A DNA stretch of 27,790 nt from Serratia sp. DD3 (GCF_000496755.2 NZ_AYKS02000042.1:1-27790), one strand, 5' to 3'; shown: positions 1-8,117, counted from the first letter of the stretch. Program-made: numbers and translations. Notes: generated by a model from the letters alone, not told the origin.

Positions 1-522
1 GGGGTGGATGCTTCGGGGAAGGGGGGGTATGCCCGCCAATTGAGCAGCGAAGAAAAGGCCAAGGTTGCTGCAGTTCTTACCCAGCACATCCAGTCGGCTG
101 ATCTGATCATCACCACCGCGGCCATTCCCGGAAAGCCTTCACCTAAGCTTCTCGATCACGCGCAGGTGGTGGGGATGAAAGCTGGGGCTGTCATTGTCGA
201 TCTCTCGGGCGAGGGTGGTGGCAACTGCGAGGACACCCAGCCCGGTGTAACGGTGCGTGTCGGGCCGGCGACTATCGTCGCGCCGCTGAACGTTCCCTCT
301 CTGCTCGCCGAGGATGCCAGCGAACTTTATGCGAAAAATCAATACAACCTGCTCGCGCTGATGCTGAAAGACAACATCATCAGCATCGACTGGTCCGATG
401 AAATACTCATCAACACCGCGCTTACACATGCTGGCAAGGATATGCGCACAGTGACAGATACGGAAAACAAAGCGGCCAAACCGAACCAATCCGGCTCTCT
501 AGCCCATCACGTACGGACGTGA
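1..522 (+). CDS. pntAA: NAD(P) transhydrogenase alpha subunit part 1, C-terminal fragment (cut by window edge)
   Basis: This is the C-terminal 173 residues of the soluble NAD(H)-binding component (domain I) of a proton-translocating transhydrogenase, which moves hydride between NADH and NADP+. The frame is open to base 1, so the gene starts outside the window. Visible family features are the segment LIITTAAIPGKPSPKLL, the stretch VIVDLSGEGGGNCEDTQPG, and the C-terminal LYAKNQYNLLALML. The protein ends without membrane helices and the next gene supplies them. This is the split PntAA/PntAB arrangement of Rhodospirillum and many beta- and gamma-proteobacteria, not the fused enteric PntA. The protein itself looks intact here, but its partner pntB is destroyed, so the enzyme cannot function from this locus. 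Confidence 0.93.
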   Translation, partial: GVDASGKGGYARQLSSEEKAKVAAVLTQHIQSADLIITTAAIPGKPSPKLLDHAQVVGMKAGAVIVDLSGEGGGNCEDTQPGVTVRVGPATIVAPLNVPSLLAEDASELYAKNQYNLLALMLKDNIISIDWSDEILINTALTHAGKDMRTVTDTENKAAKPNQSGSLAHHVRT

Positions 523-545
523 ATCGGCACCAAAGGAATTACATC

Positions 546-935
546 ATGGAATTTCACATCAGTATCAGCGGGTTCGTTGCACTCTATATTTTTATGCTGG
601 CGGCGTTTGCCGGCTGGGTCATTATTGGTCGCGTACCAGCGATCCTGCATACACCCCTGATGTCGGGCTCGAACTTCGTGCATGGCATCGTGGTAGTGGG
701 GGGGATCTATGCGTTACTTAATGCCAGCACCGTGCAGCAACAGGTGATTGGCTTTGTAGCGGTGCTACTGGGGGCGGGTAATGCCGCTGGCGGCTATGCG
801 GTGACCGAGCGAATGCTGGCGATGTTCAAGAGTAGCGACCATGCCGTTAACCACTCGGGCCACACAGCCAAGCGCGGGCTGAGCGGTACAGCAAAAGCAA
901 AGACGGCCAAACCGACCTCAGCCAGGAAGCACTAA
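546..935 (+). CDS. pntAB: NAD(P) transhydrogenase alpha subunit part 2 (membrane)
   Basis: A 129-residue membrane protein matching the part of transhydrogenase domain II that is fused to PntA in E. coli. The start is the ATG at 546 (MEFHISISGF), preceded by an AAAGGAA ribosome site at 532-538. A GTG overlapping the pntAA stop is also in frame but has no comparable ribosome site. Three hydrophobic segments are visible: roughly residues 4-24, 40-58 and 62-85. They include the family-like stretches PLMSGSNFVHGIVVVGG and FVAVLLGAGNAAGGYAVTERML. A basic, Ala/Lys-rich tail follows. It lies between pntAA and the pntB remnant, in the usual order. It looks undamaged but is functionally orphaned by the loss of pntB. 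Confidence 0.92.
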   Translation: MEFHISISGFVALYIFMLAAFAGWVIIGRVPAILHTPLMSGSNFVHGIVVVGGIYALLNASTVQQQVIGFVAVLLGAGNAAGGYAVTERMLAMFKSSDHAVNHSGHTAKRGLSGTAKAKTAKPTSARKH

Positions 936-936
936 T

Positions 937-1259
937 ATGAATATTTCGCTACTGACGTCGCTTCCTTCGGTCGTGATTGGTGTCACTGATCTGTTGGCGG
1001 CCTTCTTACTTATGTACGGCTTACACCGTATGTCCTCACCGGTGACAGCATCGTCTGGCATTTTGGCATGCCGATCCTCAACGCGGATCAGGCCAAGAAA
1101 GTCTTTGTCGTCAAGCGCGGCGATGGCAAGGGCTATGCCGGTATCGTCAATCCGTTGTTCTACGCCGAAAATTGCAACATGGTCTATGGCGATGCTCAGA
1201 GTGTGTTGGTCCAGATGATCGAAGCCGTAAGGGGCTTGGGACAAAGTTCCGCGGCCTGA
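937..1259 (+). pseudogene. pntB: NAD(P) transhydrogenase beta subunit remnant (internal deletion plus frameshift)
   Basis: Only the two ends of pntB survive. The start (937) encodes MNISLLTSLPSVVIGVTDLL and continues to HRMSSPVTA, the first transmembrane region. The sequence then jumps to the extreme C-terminus of domain III in another frame: GMPILNADQAKKVFVVKRG, GYAGIVNPLFY and the final helix VLVQMIEAVRGLG, ending at 1259. PntB proteins are normally about 460-480 residues. Roughly 360 codons are missing, including nearly all the membrane helices and the NADP(H)-binding core. The join lies near 1047-1065, where the SGI-type stretches expected on both sides could have served as short repeats for deletion. 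One further base appears lost in the T-run near 1060, which produces the frame change. Confidence 0.9.
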
Positions 1260-1286
1260 TGTTTAACCTTCACCAAGGAAACCACA

Positions 1287-2321
1287 ATGAAAGGCAAAAT
1301 GCACGTCGCTCAGGTCGAACATTTCGGCCAACCATTAGTACTGAAAGAGATCGATATCCCAACGCCAGGCCCAGGCCAGATTCTGGTTAAAACTGAAGCC
1401 TGCGGGGTTTGCCATACTGACCTGCACGCAGCGAATGGTGACTGGCCGCTGAAACCAACGCTACCGTTTACACCCGGCCACGAAGGCGTTGGCATTGTGG
1501 TGGCATTGGGGAGTGGCGTTACCGCCGTGAAAGAGGGTGATCGCGTCGGTGTGCCTTGGCTTTACTCGGCCTGTGGGCACTGTGAATACTGCCTGGCCGC
1601 GCGGGAGCCGGTTTGTACGCAAGCGAAGTTCGGGGGCTACACCGTCAACGGTGGCTTTGCCGAATACATAGTTGCTGATCCCAATTATGTGGCCCACATC
1701 CCGGCAGGTTTGGCCGCCACCGAGGCGGCACCGCTGATCTGCGCTGGGATTACGTCGTATAAGGGCATCAAAGAGACGCAAGCACGTCCTGGTCAATGGG
1801 TGGTGGTTTCGGGTATTGGCGGGCTTGGGCATTTGGCTGTGCAGTACGCCAAGGCCATGGGGTTGCATGTGTGTGCTGTCGATATCGATGACACCAAGCT
1901 GGCTCATGCTACCCGCTTGGGGGCTGATGCGGTGGTGAACGTCAAACATGGTGATCCGGTTGCTGCCGTGGTCAAGGTTACAGGGGGTGGCGCGCACGGC
2001 GTGCTGATCACGGCTCCCTCTTTACCGGCGTTCAAACAAGGCGTGGCGATGACACGAAAGTGGGGAACCTGCGTGCTGGTGGGTATTCCACCCGGGGAAT
2101 TCCCTATACCGCTGTTCGATGTGGTGGCGAACTGCATTACTGTGCGCGGCTCTTTCGTTGGAAGTCGTGGCGATATGGCGGAGGCACTGGCGTTTGCTGC
2201 CGATGGTAAGGTCAAGGCGAATATCGAACTGCAACCGTTGTCAGCGATCAATACCGTATTAGAACGCCTTTCTCGCGGTGAGGTGCTGTCGCGCGTAGTG
2301 ATCGATTTCTCAAGCCATTAA
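1287..2321 (+). CDS. adhP: Zinc-dependent alcohol dehydrogenase, AdhP type
   Basis: A 344-residue medium-chain, zinc-dependent alcohol dehydrogenase that interconverts primary alcohols and aldehydes with NAD(H). Catalytic zinc ligands are C42 (CGVCHTD), H65 (GHEG) and C152 (ICAG). The structural zinc site is C96, C99, C102 and C110. The Rossmann motif is GIGGLG at 176-181, and the acidic D199/D201 after the second strand fits NAD rather than NADP. Length matches E. coli AdhP (336). The ATG at 1287 has an AAGGAA ribosome site at 1275-1280. It lies 27 bp after the pntB remnant on the same strand and is complete. Linkage to transhydrogenase and hydrogenase genes suggests a role in disposing of or supplying reducing equivalents, which is an inference from context. 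Confidence 0.93.
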   Translation: MKGKMHVAQVEHFGQPLVLKEIDIPTPGPGQILVKTEACGVCHTDLHAANGDWPLKPTLPFTPGHEGVGIVVALGSGVTAVKEGDRVGVPWLYSACGHCEYCLAAREPVCTQAKFGGYTVNGGFAEYIVADPNYVAHIPAGLAATEAAPLICAGITSYKGIKETQARPGQWVVVSGIGGLGHLAVQYAKAMGLHVCAVDIDDTKLAHATRLGADAVVNVKHGDPVAAVVKVTGGGAHGVLITAPSLPAFKQGVAMTRKWGTCVLVGIPPGEFPIPLFDVVANCITVRGSFVGSRGDMAEALAFAADGKVKANIELQPLSAINTVLERLSRGEVLSRVVIDFSSH

Positions 2322-2619
2322 TGGCCACATCCACGGCGGTGCCCCCTATGACCGCACAACGCATTTGCGTGGCAATAGGCTGAAGCTGACAGGCCAGTCT
2401 AAACGGCTAGGCTCATGTACCGCGCCTTGTTGGTACCCTGTGCAGCTTGGTAGAGAGGAAGCCTGATATGTGCGCTGTCGTACAGACCCATAGGCTAACC
2501 TACTCCACTATATGAATTTATTGATGCTGCCATTTTTGAAAGGCGACGCTGAACTCCCTTTGGGCCAAGGTCAGCGCTCTCTTTTCATCTGTTCTTTTCC
2601 CCTCAAGGAGATGAGTCTA
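2322..2619 (+). other. Intergenic leader of the hox operon
   Basis: This 298-bp gap separates adhP from hoxF and most likely holds the hydrogenase promoter. I found no convincing -35/-10 pair, and the best sigma-54-like GG-N10-GC match (near 2411-2424) is poor. A stem-loop can form 40-70 bases before the hoxF start: CGCTGA (2547-2552) pairs with TCAGCG (2571-2576), and CCTT (2557-2560) extends the right arm by pairing with AAGG (2567-2570). A strong AAGGAG ribosome site lies at 2605-2610. An in-frame upstream ATG at 2512 lacks such a site. Confidence 0.4.
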
Positions 2620-4443
2620 ATGAATCTTACATCACCTCTCTTGACTGCCCTTCGAGCCTCGCTGTATGAGGACATCGAGGCGATTCTGGTGAAGCATAGG
2701 CACGACAAGCATGCATTGGTTCAGATCTTGCGTGAGGTTCAGGAATCTATCGGCTGGTTGCCCCGCCAATTGCTTAAGTTCGTGGCGGCAGAACTGGGGG
2801 TGACGCTAGCCCATGTTGAGGGCGTTGCTACCTTCTATCGTTTTTTCCATACCAAGCCGGTGGGCGAATACCGCGTACTCTTCAGTGACAACATTACTGA
2901 CCGCATGCAAGGAAGCGTCGAGCTGCTGGCCGATTTATGCGCACGTTTGCAGATCGAGCGCGGGCAGGTTCGTGCCGACGGGCGGGTCAGTGTGGACACC
3001 TGTTCCTGTACCGGTCTGTGCGATCAGGGGCCTGCGCTGCTGATCAACCATCAGCAAATCATCACACATCTTGATGCCGAACGGGTGGCGCAAATAGCCA
3101 GGTTGATTAATGCCCGGGTTCCCGTCAGCGAGTGGCCGCCGCAATGGTCGTTGGTGGATAATTACATAAGGCGAGCTGACGTGCTGCTTGCTGAAAAATC
3201 ACAGCCAGGGGCAGCCATTGCAGCGGCGCTTGCGCTTGGTGCTAGTGGAGTTTTGGGCGAGATGACCATCTCAAATCTGCGTGGTCGCGGCGGCGCGGGG
3301 TTTGTCACTGCCACAAAATGGACACTTTGCCGCGATGCCCCGGGTAGCGAACATTACATTGCCTGCAATGCCGACGAAGGTGAGCCAGGGACTTTCAAAG
3401 ACCGAGTGTTGCTCTCCCATGACCCGCATAAGGTGTTCGAGGGGATGACCATCGCTGCGCTGGCCATCGGTGCGCGTCACGGGATGCTCTATTTGCGCGG
3501 GGAGTATCGCTACCTGCTGGATTCGTTGCATCAGGTGTTGCAGCGTCGGCGTGAGATGCATTTGTTGGGTAAGTCGATCCTGGGTGAGGTGGGCTTTGAT
3601 TTTGACATCGTGATCCATGTGGGGGCGGGTGCCTATGTGTGCGGCGAAGAGTCCGCGCTGATCGAGTCGCTCGAAGGCAAGCGCGGCACGCCGCGTATTC
3701 GCCCACCTTATCCGACAGAGCACGGTTATCTAGGCCAGCCGACGGTTGTGGATAACGTTGAAACATTATGTGCTGCCACCCATGTCGTACTGCGCGGCGG
3801 GGCGTGGTGGGCCACCATCGGCACCGCCAAGTCGACCGGTAGCCAACTGCACTCAGTGTCGGGGGATTGCGAACGGCCTGGCATCTACGAATACCCCATG
3901 GGCGTGAGCGTCGATCAAATTCTGCAAGACTGCGGGGCACGTGATACCCAGGCGGTGCAGGTGGGCGGCCCGTCAGACAAATGTCTCTCGGTGGTCGAGT
4001 TTGGGCGGCGTATAGCCTTCGAAGACGTGCCTACTGCGGGCGCCTTTATGGTGCTTGATCGGTCACGTGACATGTTCGATGTTGCACATAACTATGCGCG
4101 CTTTTTTGCCGAAGAAAGCTGCGGCCTTTGTACCCCATGCCGGGTCGGTACCGCGTTGGTTCTCAAGAGCATGGATAAAATTGCCGAAGGCCGGGGGTCA
4201 CGCAGCGATGTTGACCTGCTTTTGCGAATCGATACCTTGATGCATGGCACGGCGCATTGTGGCCTTGGTGGCTCAGCCTGCAACGCCTTGCACGATACCC
4301 TCACCAAGTTCAGGCCGTCTTATGAACAGCGCCTGCACTCCTTGCAATTCGAACCGGCTTTCGATCTCAATGCAGAACTGGCGGTTGCCAAGCGCTGGGC
4401 TGGCAGCAGTGACAGCAGCACTCACCAGGAGAAAAGCGAATGA
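2620..4443 (+). CDS. hoxF: NAD-reducing hydrogenase diaphorase subunit HoxF (HoxE-like domain fused to NuoF-like domain)
   Basis: A 607-residue flavoprotein of the diaphorase module that passes electrons between FMN and NAD(H). Residues about 10-165 are a NuoE/HoxE-like thioredoxin-fold domain (REVQESIGWLP, VATFYRFF). Residues about 205-560 are NuoF-like, with the nucleotide/FMN motif RGRGGAGF at 221-228, YIACNADEGEPGTF at 246-259 and GAGAYVCGEESALIESLEGK. The [4Fe-4S] site is C501, C504, C507 and C547. The length agrees with the fused HoxF of Ralstonia eutropha (602). I chose the ATG at 2620 because AAGGAG lies nine bases upstream. In the N-terminal domain only C128, C130 and C134 remain; the positions of NuoE's first cysteine pair read S89 and D94. 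Its stop overlaps hoxU. Confidence 0.95.
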   Translation: MNLTSPLLTALRASLYEDIEAILVKHRHDKHALVQILREVQESIGWLPRQLLKFVAAELGVTLAHVEGVATFYRFFHTKPVGEYRVLFSDNITDRMQGSVELLADLCARLQIERGQVRADGRVSVDTCSCTGLCDQGPALLINHQQIITHLDAERVAQIARLINARVPVSEWPPQWSLVDNYIRRADVLLAEKSQPGAAIAAALALGASGVLGEMTISNLRGRGGAGFVTATKWTLCRDAPGSEHYIACNADEGEPGTFKDRVLLSHDPHKVFEGMTIAALAIGARHGMLYLRGEYRYLLDSLHQVLQRRREMHLLGKSILGEVGFDFDIVIHVGAGAYVCGEESALIESLEGKRGTPRIRPPYPTEHGYLGQPTVVDNVETLCAATHVVLRGGAWWATIGTAKSTGSQLHSVSGDCERPGIYEYPMGVSVDQILQDCGARDTQAVQVGGPSDKCLSVVEFGRRIAFEDVPTAGAFMVLDRSRDMFDVAHNYARFFAEESCGLCTPCRVGTALVLKSMDKIAEGRGSRSDVDLLLRIDTLMHGTAHCGLGGSACNALHDTLTKFRPSYEQRLHSLQFEPAFDLNAELAVAKRWAGSSDSSTHQEKSE

Positions 4444-5177
4444 ACTCATCTGCCGATATACCGGTCGCCGCTACGGGCGAAAACTTCATGCTTGACGGGG
4501 TTGCGGTGGACTTCATCCCGGGTGAAACCATCCTCAGTGCCGCTCGGCGTCAGGGGCGCTACATCCCGCACCTGTGCTGGCACCCGGACTTCGACCCTCA
4601 GGGCTCCTGCCGTCTGTGTGTCGTGGAGGTTAATGGCCGCTCAGGGAGTGCCTGCACGTTGCGCGCTAGCGCAGGCGCGGTGGTTGAAAGTGATACTGAC
4701 GAGTTGAACGATCAGCGCCGAACTTTGCTACAGATGCTGTTCGTGGAGGGAAATCATTTCTGCCCTGCGTGTGAGAAGAGCGGCAACTGCCTGTTGCAGG
4801 CGACAGCTTACGAAATGAACATGCAGGATGTGCGATTCGAAGAGTTTTATCCGCAACGCCCTGTTGATGCTAGCCACCCGGACATTCTGCTGGACTTTAA
4901 CCGCTGCATCCTTTGTGAACTTTGTGTCCGCGCCAGCCACGACGTTGACCATAAAGATCTCTTCGCGATCGCCGGCTATGGCATCGGCACGCATCTGGTG
5001 ATTAATAGTGAGAGCGGCCAACTGGGTGATACCAACATGGCGCTGTCCGATCGTGCTGCGGATATTTGCCCGGTCGGCGCTATCTTGCCAAAGCGGCGTG
5101 GGTTCGTAACGCCAATCGGCCAGCGGCGCTATGACCTGCATCGGGTCAGTGACCCGAACACACAGGAGGCCTCATGA
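4440..5177 (+). CDS. hoxU: NAD-reducing hydrogenase diaphorase subunit HoxU
   Basis: A 245-residue iron-sulfur subunit that wires the hydrogenase heterodimer to HoxF and corresponds to the N-terminal part of NuoG. All cluster ligands are visible. The plant-type [2Fe-2S] site is C46, C57, C60 and C72. A His/Cys [4Fe-4S] site follows with H106, C108, C111 and C117 (NHFCPACEKSGNC). A second [4Fe-4S] site has C156, C159 and C162 (CILCELC) plus C210 (ICPVGAI). R. eutropha HoxU is of similar length (234). The ATG overlaps the hoxF stop by four bases (ATGA), implying translational coupling and equal stoichiometry. The gene is intact, with no unusual insertions. Confidence 0.95.
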   Translation: MNSSADIPVAATGENFMLDGVAVDFIPGETILSAARRQGRYIPHLCWHPDFDPQGSCRLCVVEVNGRSGSACTLRASAGAVVESDTDELNDQRRTLLQMLFVEGNHFCPACEKSGNCLLQATAYEMNMQDVRFEEFYPQRPVDASHPDILLDFNRCILCELCVRASHDVDHKDLFAIAGYGIGTHLVINSESGQLGDTNMALSDRAADICPVGAILPKRRGFVTPIGQRRYDLHRVSDPNTQEAS

Positions 5178-5749
5178 TGCCGAACCTTGTTGTGGATGCG
5201 CAACATTTGCCTGCCAAGTTGAGAGTGGCGACGGTGTCGTTGGCCGGTTGCTTCGGCTGCCACACCTCGTTTCTGGATATCGACGAACGTTTGTTGGCGT
5301 TGGTTGAGCACATTGAGTTCGACCGATCACCACTCACCGACATCAAGACTATCGGCTTTTGTGACATCGGCTTGATTGAGGGGGGTGTATGTAATTCCGA
5401 GAATGTTGACGTGTTGCGGACATTTCGTGCTCATTGCAAAACACTGGTAGCCACCGGAGCCTGTGCCATCAATGGTGGTTTGCCCGCAGAGCGTAACCAT
5501 TTTGATCTCGGTTCGCTGCTCAATGATGTTTATCGTCAACGCACCGGGCTTAGCGTATCCAGCTCAATTCCGAACGACCCTGAATTACCGCTGCTGTTAC
5601 AGCGGGTCCACCCGATCCACGAGGTGGTGAATGTGGATTACTTCCTGCCTGGTTGCCCACCCTCCGCCGACGCATTTTGGTGTTTTTTGAACGACCTGAT
5701 GGCTGGCCGCACACCGCATCTTGGCCACGCTTTGATGCACTACGACTGA
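5174..5749 (+). CDS. hoxY: NAD-reducing [NiFe]-hydrogenase small subunit HoxY
   Basis: A 191-residue small subunit that carries the [4Fe-4S] cluster next to the Ni-Fe site and passes electrons to HoxU. Four ligands are present: C26 and C29 (AGCFGCHTSFLD), C97 (ATGACAING) and C161 (PGCPPSADAFW). There is no twin-arginine signal peptide, so the enzyme is cytoplasmic as expected for group 3d hydrogenases. The start is ATGATG at 5174, overlapping the hoxU stop by four bases, with AGGAGG at 5163-5168. R. eutropha HoxY is slightly longer (209). The hoxH gene follows after 16 bp. No defect is seen. Confidence 0.95.
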   Translation: MMPNLVVDAQHLPAKLRVATVSLAGCFGCHTSFLDIDERLLALVEHIEFDRSPLTDIKTIGFCDIGLIEGGVCNSENVDVLRTFRAHCKTLVATGACAINGGLPAERNHFDLGSLLNDVYRQRTGLSVSSSIPNDPELPLLLQRVHPIHEVVNVDYFLPGCPPSADAFWCFLNDLMAGRTPHLGHALMHYD

Positions 5750-5765
5750 TTGTGAGGAGCTCATC

Positions 5766-7280
5766 ATGACTTTTGACCTTGAAACTGCCGCTGAGCCTAG
5801 TGGATTGCGCCGCATCGCTATTGATCCCATTTCGCGGGTTGAAGGCCATGGCAAGGTGACCATCTTGCTCGATGAATACCACCGGGTACGGCAAGTGCGC
5901 TTACACATCGTTGAATTTCGCGGGTTTGAGAAATTTATCGAAGGTCGGCCTTTCTGGGAAGTGCCGGTGATGGTACAGCGGCTGTGCGGCATCTGCCCGG
6001 TCTCCCATATGTTGGCGGCCTCCAAGGCGCTTGACCTGGTGGTGGGTGCCAGCGAAATCACGCGCAGTGCTGAGAAGATCAGACGGCTGATGCACTATGG
6101 GCAGGTGATGCAGTCCCATGCGCTGCATTTCTTCTACCTGGCCTCGCCAGATTTGCTGTTTGGATTTGATTCAGACCAGAATCAGCGCAATATCGTTGGC
6201 GTGGCACAGGCTTATCCTGATATAGCGAAAAAAGGCATCCTGCTGCGTAAATTCGGGCAGGAGGTGATTCGCGTCACTTCGGGAAAGCGTATTCACGGCA
6301 CGGGTTCGATCCCCGGTGGGATGAACAAACATGTTAGCCGTGCTGATCGTGACATGCTACGTAAGGAGGTAGGGCAGATGATTGCCTGGGCCGTCGAGGC
6401 CGTGGGCATTGTCAAAACGCTGCATGCAAAGAATTCAGCCATGTATGACAGCTTCGCTAGCTTTCGTTCCAACATATTGTCACTGGTGCGCGCCGACGGT
6501 GCACTGGATCTCTACGATGGCGTGCTGCGCGCACGAGATGCTGATGGCCAGATTATTCTCGATGGTGCCAGTGACCAGAGCTATATGTCACTGATCGAGG
6601 AGGAGGTACGTCCCTGGACTTATATGAAGTTTCCTTACTTACGCAGCTTGGGCCCGGACGTTGGCTGGTACCGTGTCGGGCCGCTTGCGCGGGTACAGAA
6701 TTGCGACTTCATTCCCAGCCCGTTGGCAGAAATCGAGCGTCGGGAATTTGTGGCCTACAATCAGGGGGCGCTGCTTCATGCCAGCCTGGCCTACCATTGG
6801 GCACGCATGATTGAGATATTGCACACGATTGAGGTTATCCAGGAGTTGCTGGATGACCCAGATATTCTGGCGGGGGATTTGATGGCGAGCGGTCCACGCC
6901 AGTCCAGCGGAATTGGTGTTATTGAGGCGCCGCGTGGCACGTTGATCCATGACTACCATGTCGGCGCTGATGATTTGGTCACCGCTTGCAATTTGATCGT
7001 CTCGACGACGCATAACAATCAGGCAATGAACGAGGCGGTGCGTTCTGTGGCGCGTCAGTACCTGGATGGTAATGAACTCACCGAAGGACTGCTCAACCGC
7101 ATTGAGGTGGCGATTCGAGCCTACGACCCCTGTTTATCTTGTGCCACCCATGCGCTAGGTCAGATGCCACTCGATGTCGTCTTGCTCGGCCCCCAGGGCG
7201 AATTGGTTGATCATGTGTTGAAATCCCATGAAGGTGAAATGGTGCGTAACATGGCGGCGCGGGAGCCGTTTACACTATGA
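5766..7280 (+). CDS. hoxH: NAD-reducing [NiFe]-hydrogenase large catalytic subunit HoxH (precursor)
   Basis: A 504-residue catalytic subunit that splits or forms H2 at a Ni-Fe(CN)2CO centre. Group 3 features are SRVEGHGK near residue 23, the first nickel motif R72-L-C74-G-I-C77-P-V-S-H81, and the second motif D454-P-C456-L-S-C459-A-T-H462. HoxH precursors are clipped after this His once nickel is inserted. Here 42 residues follow H462, starting ALGQMPL and ending REPFTL, which is longer than the 24-residue tail I recall for R. eutropha HoxH (488 residues). GAG (5756-5758) and GGAG (5755-5758) precede the ATG as a ribosome site. The gene overlaps hoxW by four bases. It appears intact. Confidence 0.96.
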   Translation: MTFDLETAAEPSGLRRIAIDPISRVEGHGKVTILLDEYHRVRQVRLHIVEFRGFEKFIEGRPFWEVPVMVQRLCGICPVSHMLAASKALDLVVGASEITRSAEKIRRLMHYGQVMQSHALHFFYLASPDLLFGFDSDQNQRNIVGVAQAYPDIAKKGILLRKFGQEVIRVTSGKRIHGTGSIPGGMNKHVSRADRDMLRKEVGQMIAWAVEAVGIVKTLHAKNSAMYDSFASFRSNILSLVRADGALDLYDGVLRARDADGQIILDGASDQSYMSLIEEEVRPWTYMKFPYLRSLGPDVGWYRVGPLARVQNCDFIPSPLAEIERREFVAYNQGALLHASLAYHWARMIEILHTIEVIQELLDDPDILAGDLMASGPRQSSGIGVIEAPRGTLIHDYHVGADDLVTACNLIVSTTHNNQAMNEAVRSVARQYLDGNELTEGLLNRIEVAIRAYDPCLSCATHALGQMPLDVVLLGPQGELVDHVLKSHEGEMVRNMAAREPFTL

Positions 7281-7777
7281 CGGCGCCGTTGCTGGTATTT
7301 GGTTGGGGTAATGCGAGCCGTGGCGATGACGCATTGGGGCCTTTGTTTGTTGAATGCCTGAAGAGGATGAGTGGTGCGGATGCCGTCGGGCGTGTGGATT
7401 TCCTGGATGATTATCAACTGCAGATTGAGCATGCGTTGGACTTGCTCGGGCGTAGCGCTGTGTTGTTCGTTGATGCCAGCGTTGACTGCACTATGCCATT
7501 TCAGGTAACGAAGTTGCACGCCGCGCACGACCCCCGTTTCACCAGTCATTCGCTGTCACCACAATCCGTTATGGAGGTTTATCGCAACCTGACCCAGACC
7601 GAGCCGCCCCCTTGCACGTTGCTGGCCATTCGCGCAGTACGCTTCGGGCTGGGGGAATTGCCCGAACCATCGGCGCTTTTGCACTTGTCACAAGCGCTGG
7701 TCTGGGGGCAGCGTTGGCTGGCGAATTTCGGTGAACCTGGGTGCATGAAGGATGAACCGGAGTGCCGCGATGCATGA
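7277..7777 (+). CDS. hoxW: Hydrogenase maturation endopeptidase HoxW
   Basis: A 166-residue peptidase of the HybD/HycI fold. It checks nickel insertion and removes the HoxH C-terminal tail. The N-terminus has the family motif FGWGNASRGDDALGP (residues 8-22), with the acidic metal-binding residue in RGDD. It is followed by YQLQIEHALDLLG and VLFVDAS, and by SHSLSP, which resembles the conserved histidine region. Length matches R. eutropha HoxW (167). The ATG overlaps the hoxH stop (ATGA). Its position directly after its substrate gene and the unusual length of the HoxH tail suggest the pair has co-evolved; the second point is an inference. Confidence 0.92.
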   Translation: MTAPLLVFGWGNASRGDDALGPLFVECLKRMSGADAVGRVDFLDDYQLQIEHALDLLGRSAVLFVDASVDCTMPFQVTKLHAAHDPRFTSHSLSPQSVMEVYRNLTQTEPPPCTLLAIRAVRFGLGELPEPSALLHLSQALVWGQRWLANFGEPGCMKDEPECRDA

Positions 7778-8117
7778 GATCAGCCTCGCCGCTGACATCC
7801 TGCGAATGGTGGAGGTGGCGGCTGAACGTGAACATTTCACACGGGTTGGGCAATTGCGGCTGGAGGCGGGCGCGTTAGCGTGCATCGAGCCGCAAGCACT
7901 GCATTTCGCGTTGGCGGCCATGGCCCCAGGAACCTGCTTAGGCGTTGCAGAGATCACTATTATTGAAACCCCTGGCACTGCCTGGTGCGAGGGATGCAAG
8001 AATGAGGTCAGCATAGATAGCCACATAGAGCCCTGCCCGCGATGTGGTGCTTATCCATTGCGAATCACAGGGGGCACCGACCTCCGGGTGCTCGATCTTA
8101 TGGTGTTTGACGACTGA
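7770..8117 (+). CDS. hypA: Hydrogenase nickel-incorporation protein HypA
   Basis: A 115-residue HypA/HybF protein that delivers nickel to the hydrogenase large subunit together with the HypB GTPase. The start must be the ATG at 7770, because the mature N-terminus MHEISLAADI supplies the nickel-binding Met-His pair. An in-frame ATG at 7752 would bury it. The zinc site is C73, C76, C89 and C92 (WCEGC and PCPRCG). The start overlaps the end of hoxW by eight bases, making hypA the last gene of the hox operon. No hypB, C, D, E or F lies in the window, so these must come from elsewhere in the genome, possibly from a resident hydrogenase system. Confidence 0.94.
   Translation: MHEISLAADILRMVEVAAEREHFTRVGQLRLEAGALACIEPQALHFALAAMAPGTCLGVAEITIIETPGTAWCEGCKNEVSIDSHIEPCPRCGAYPLRITGGTDLRVLDLMVFDD

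Noticed and set aside
2400..2430. Possible sigma-54 promoter for the hox operon (GG-N10-GC)
   Set aside because: The spacing fits but the surrounding bases are a poor match to TGGCAC-N5-TTGC, and such weak matches are expected by chance.
2512..2619. 36-codon upstream extension of hoxF
   Set aside because: It has no ribosome site, its sequence is unlike HoxF N-termini, and the ATG at 2620 has a strong AAGGAG at the right distance and gives the family length.
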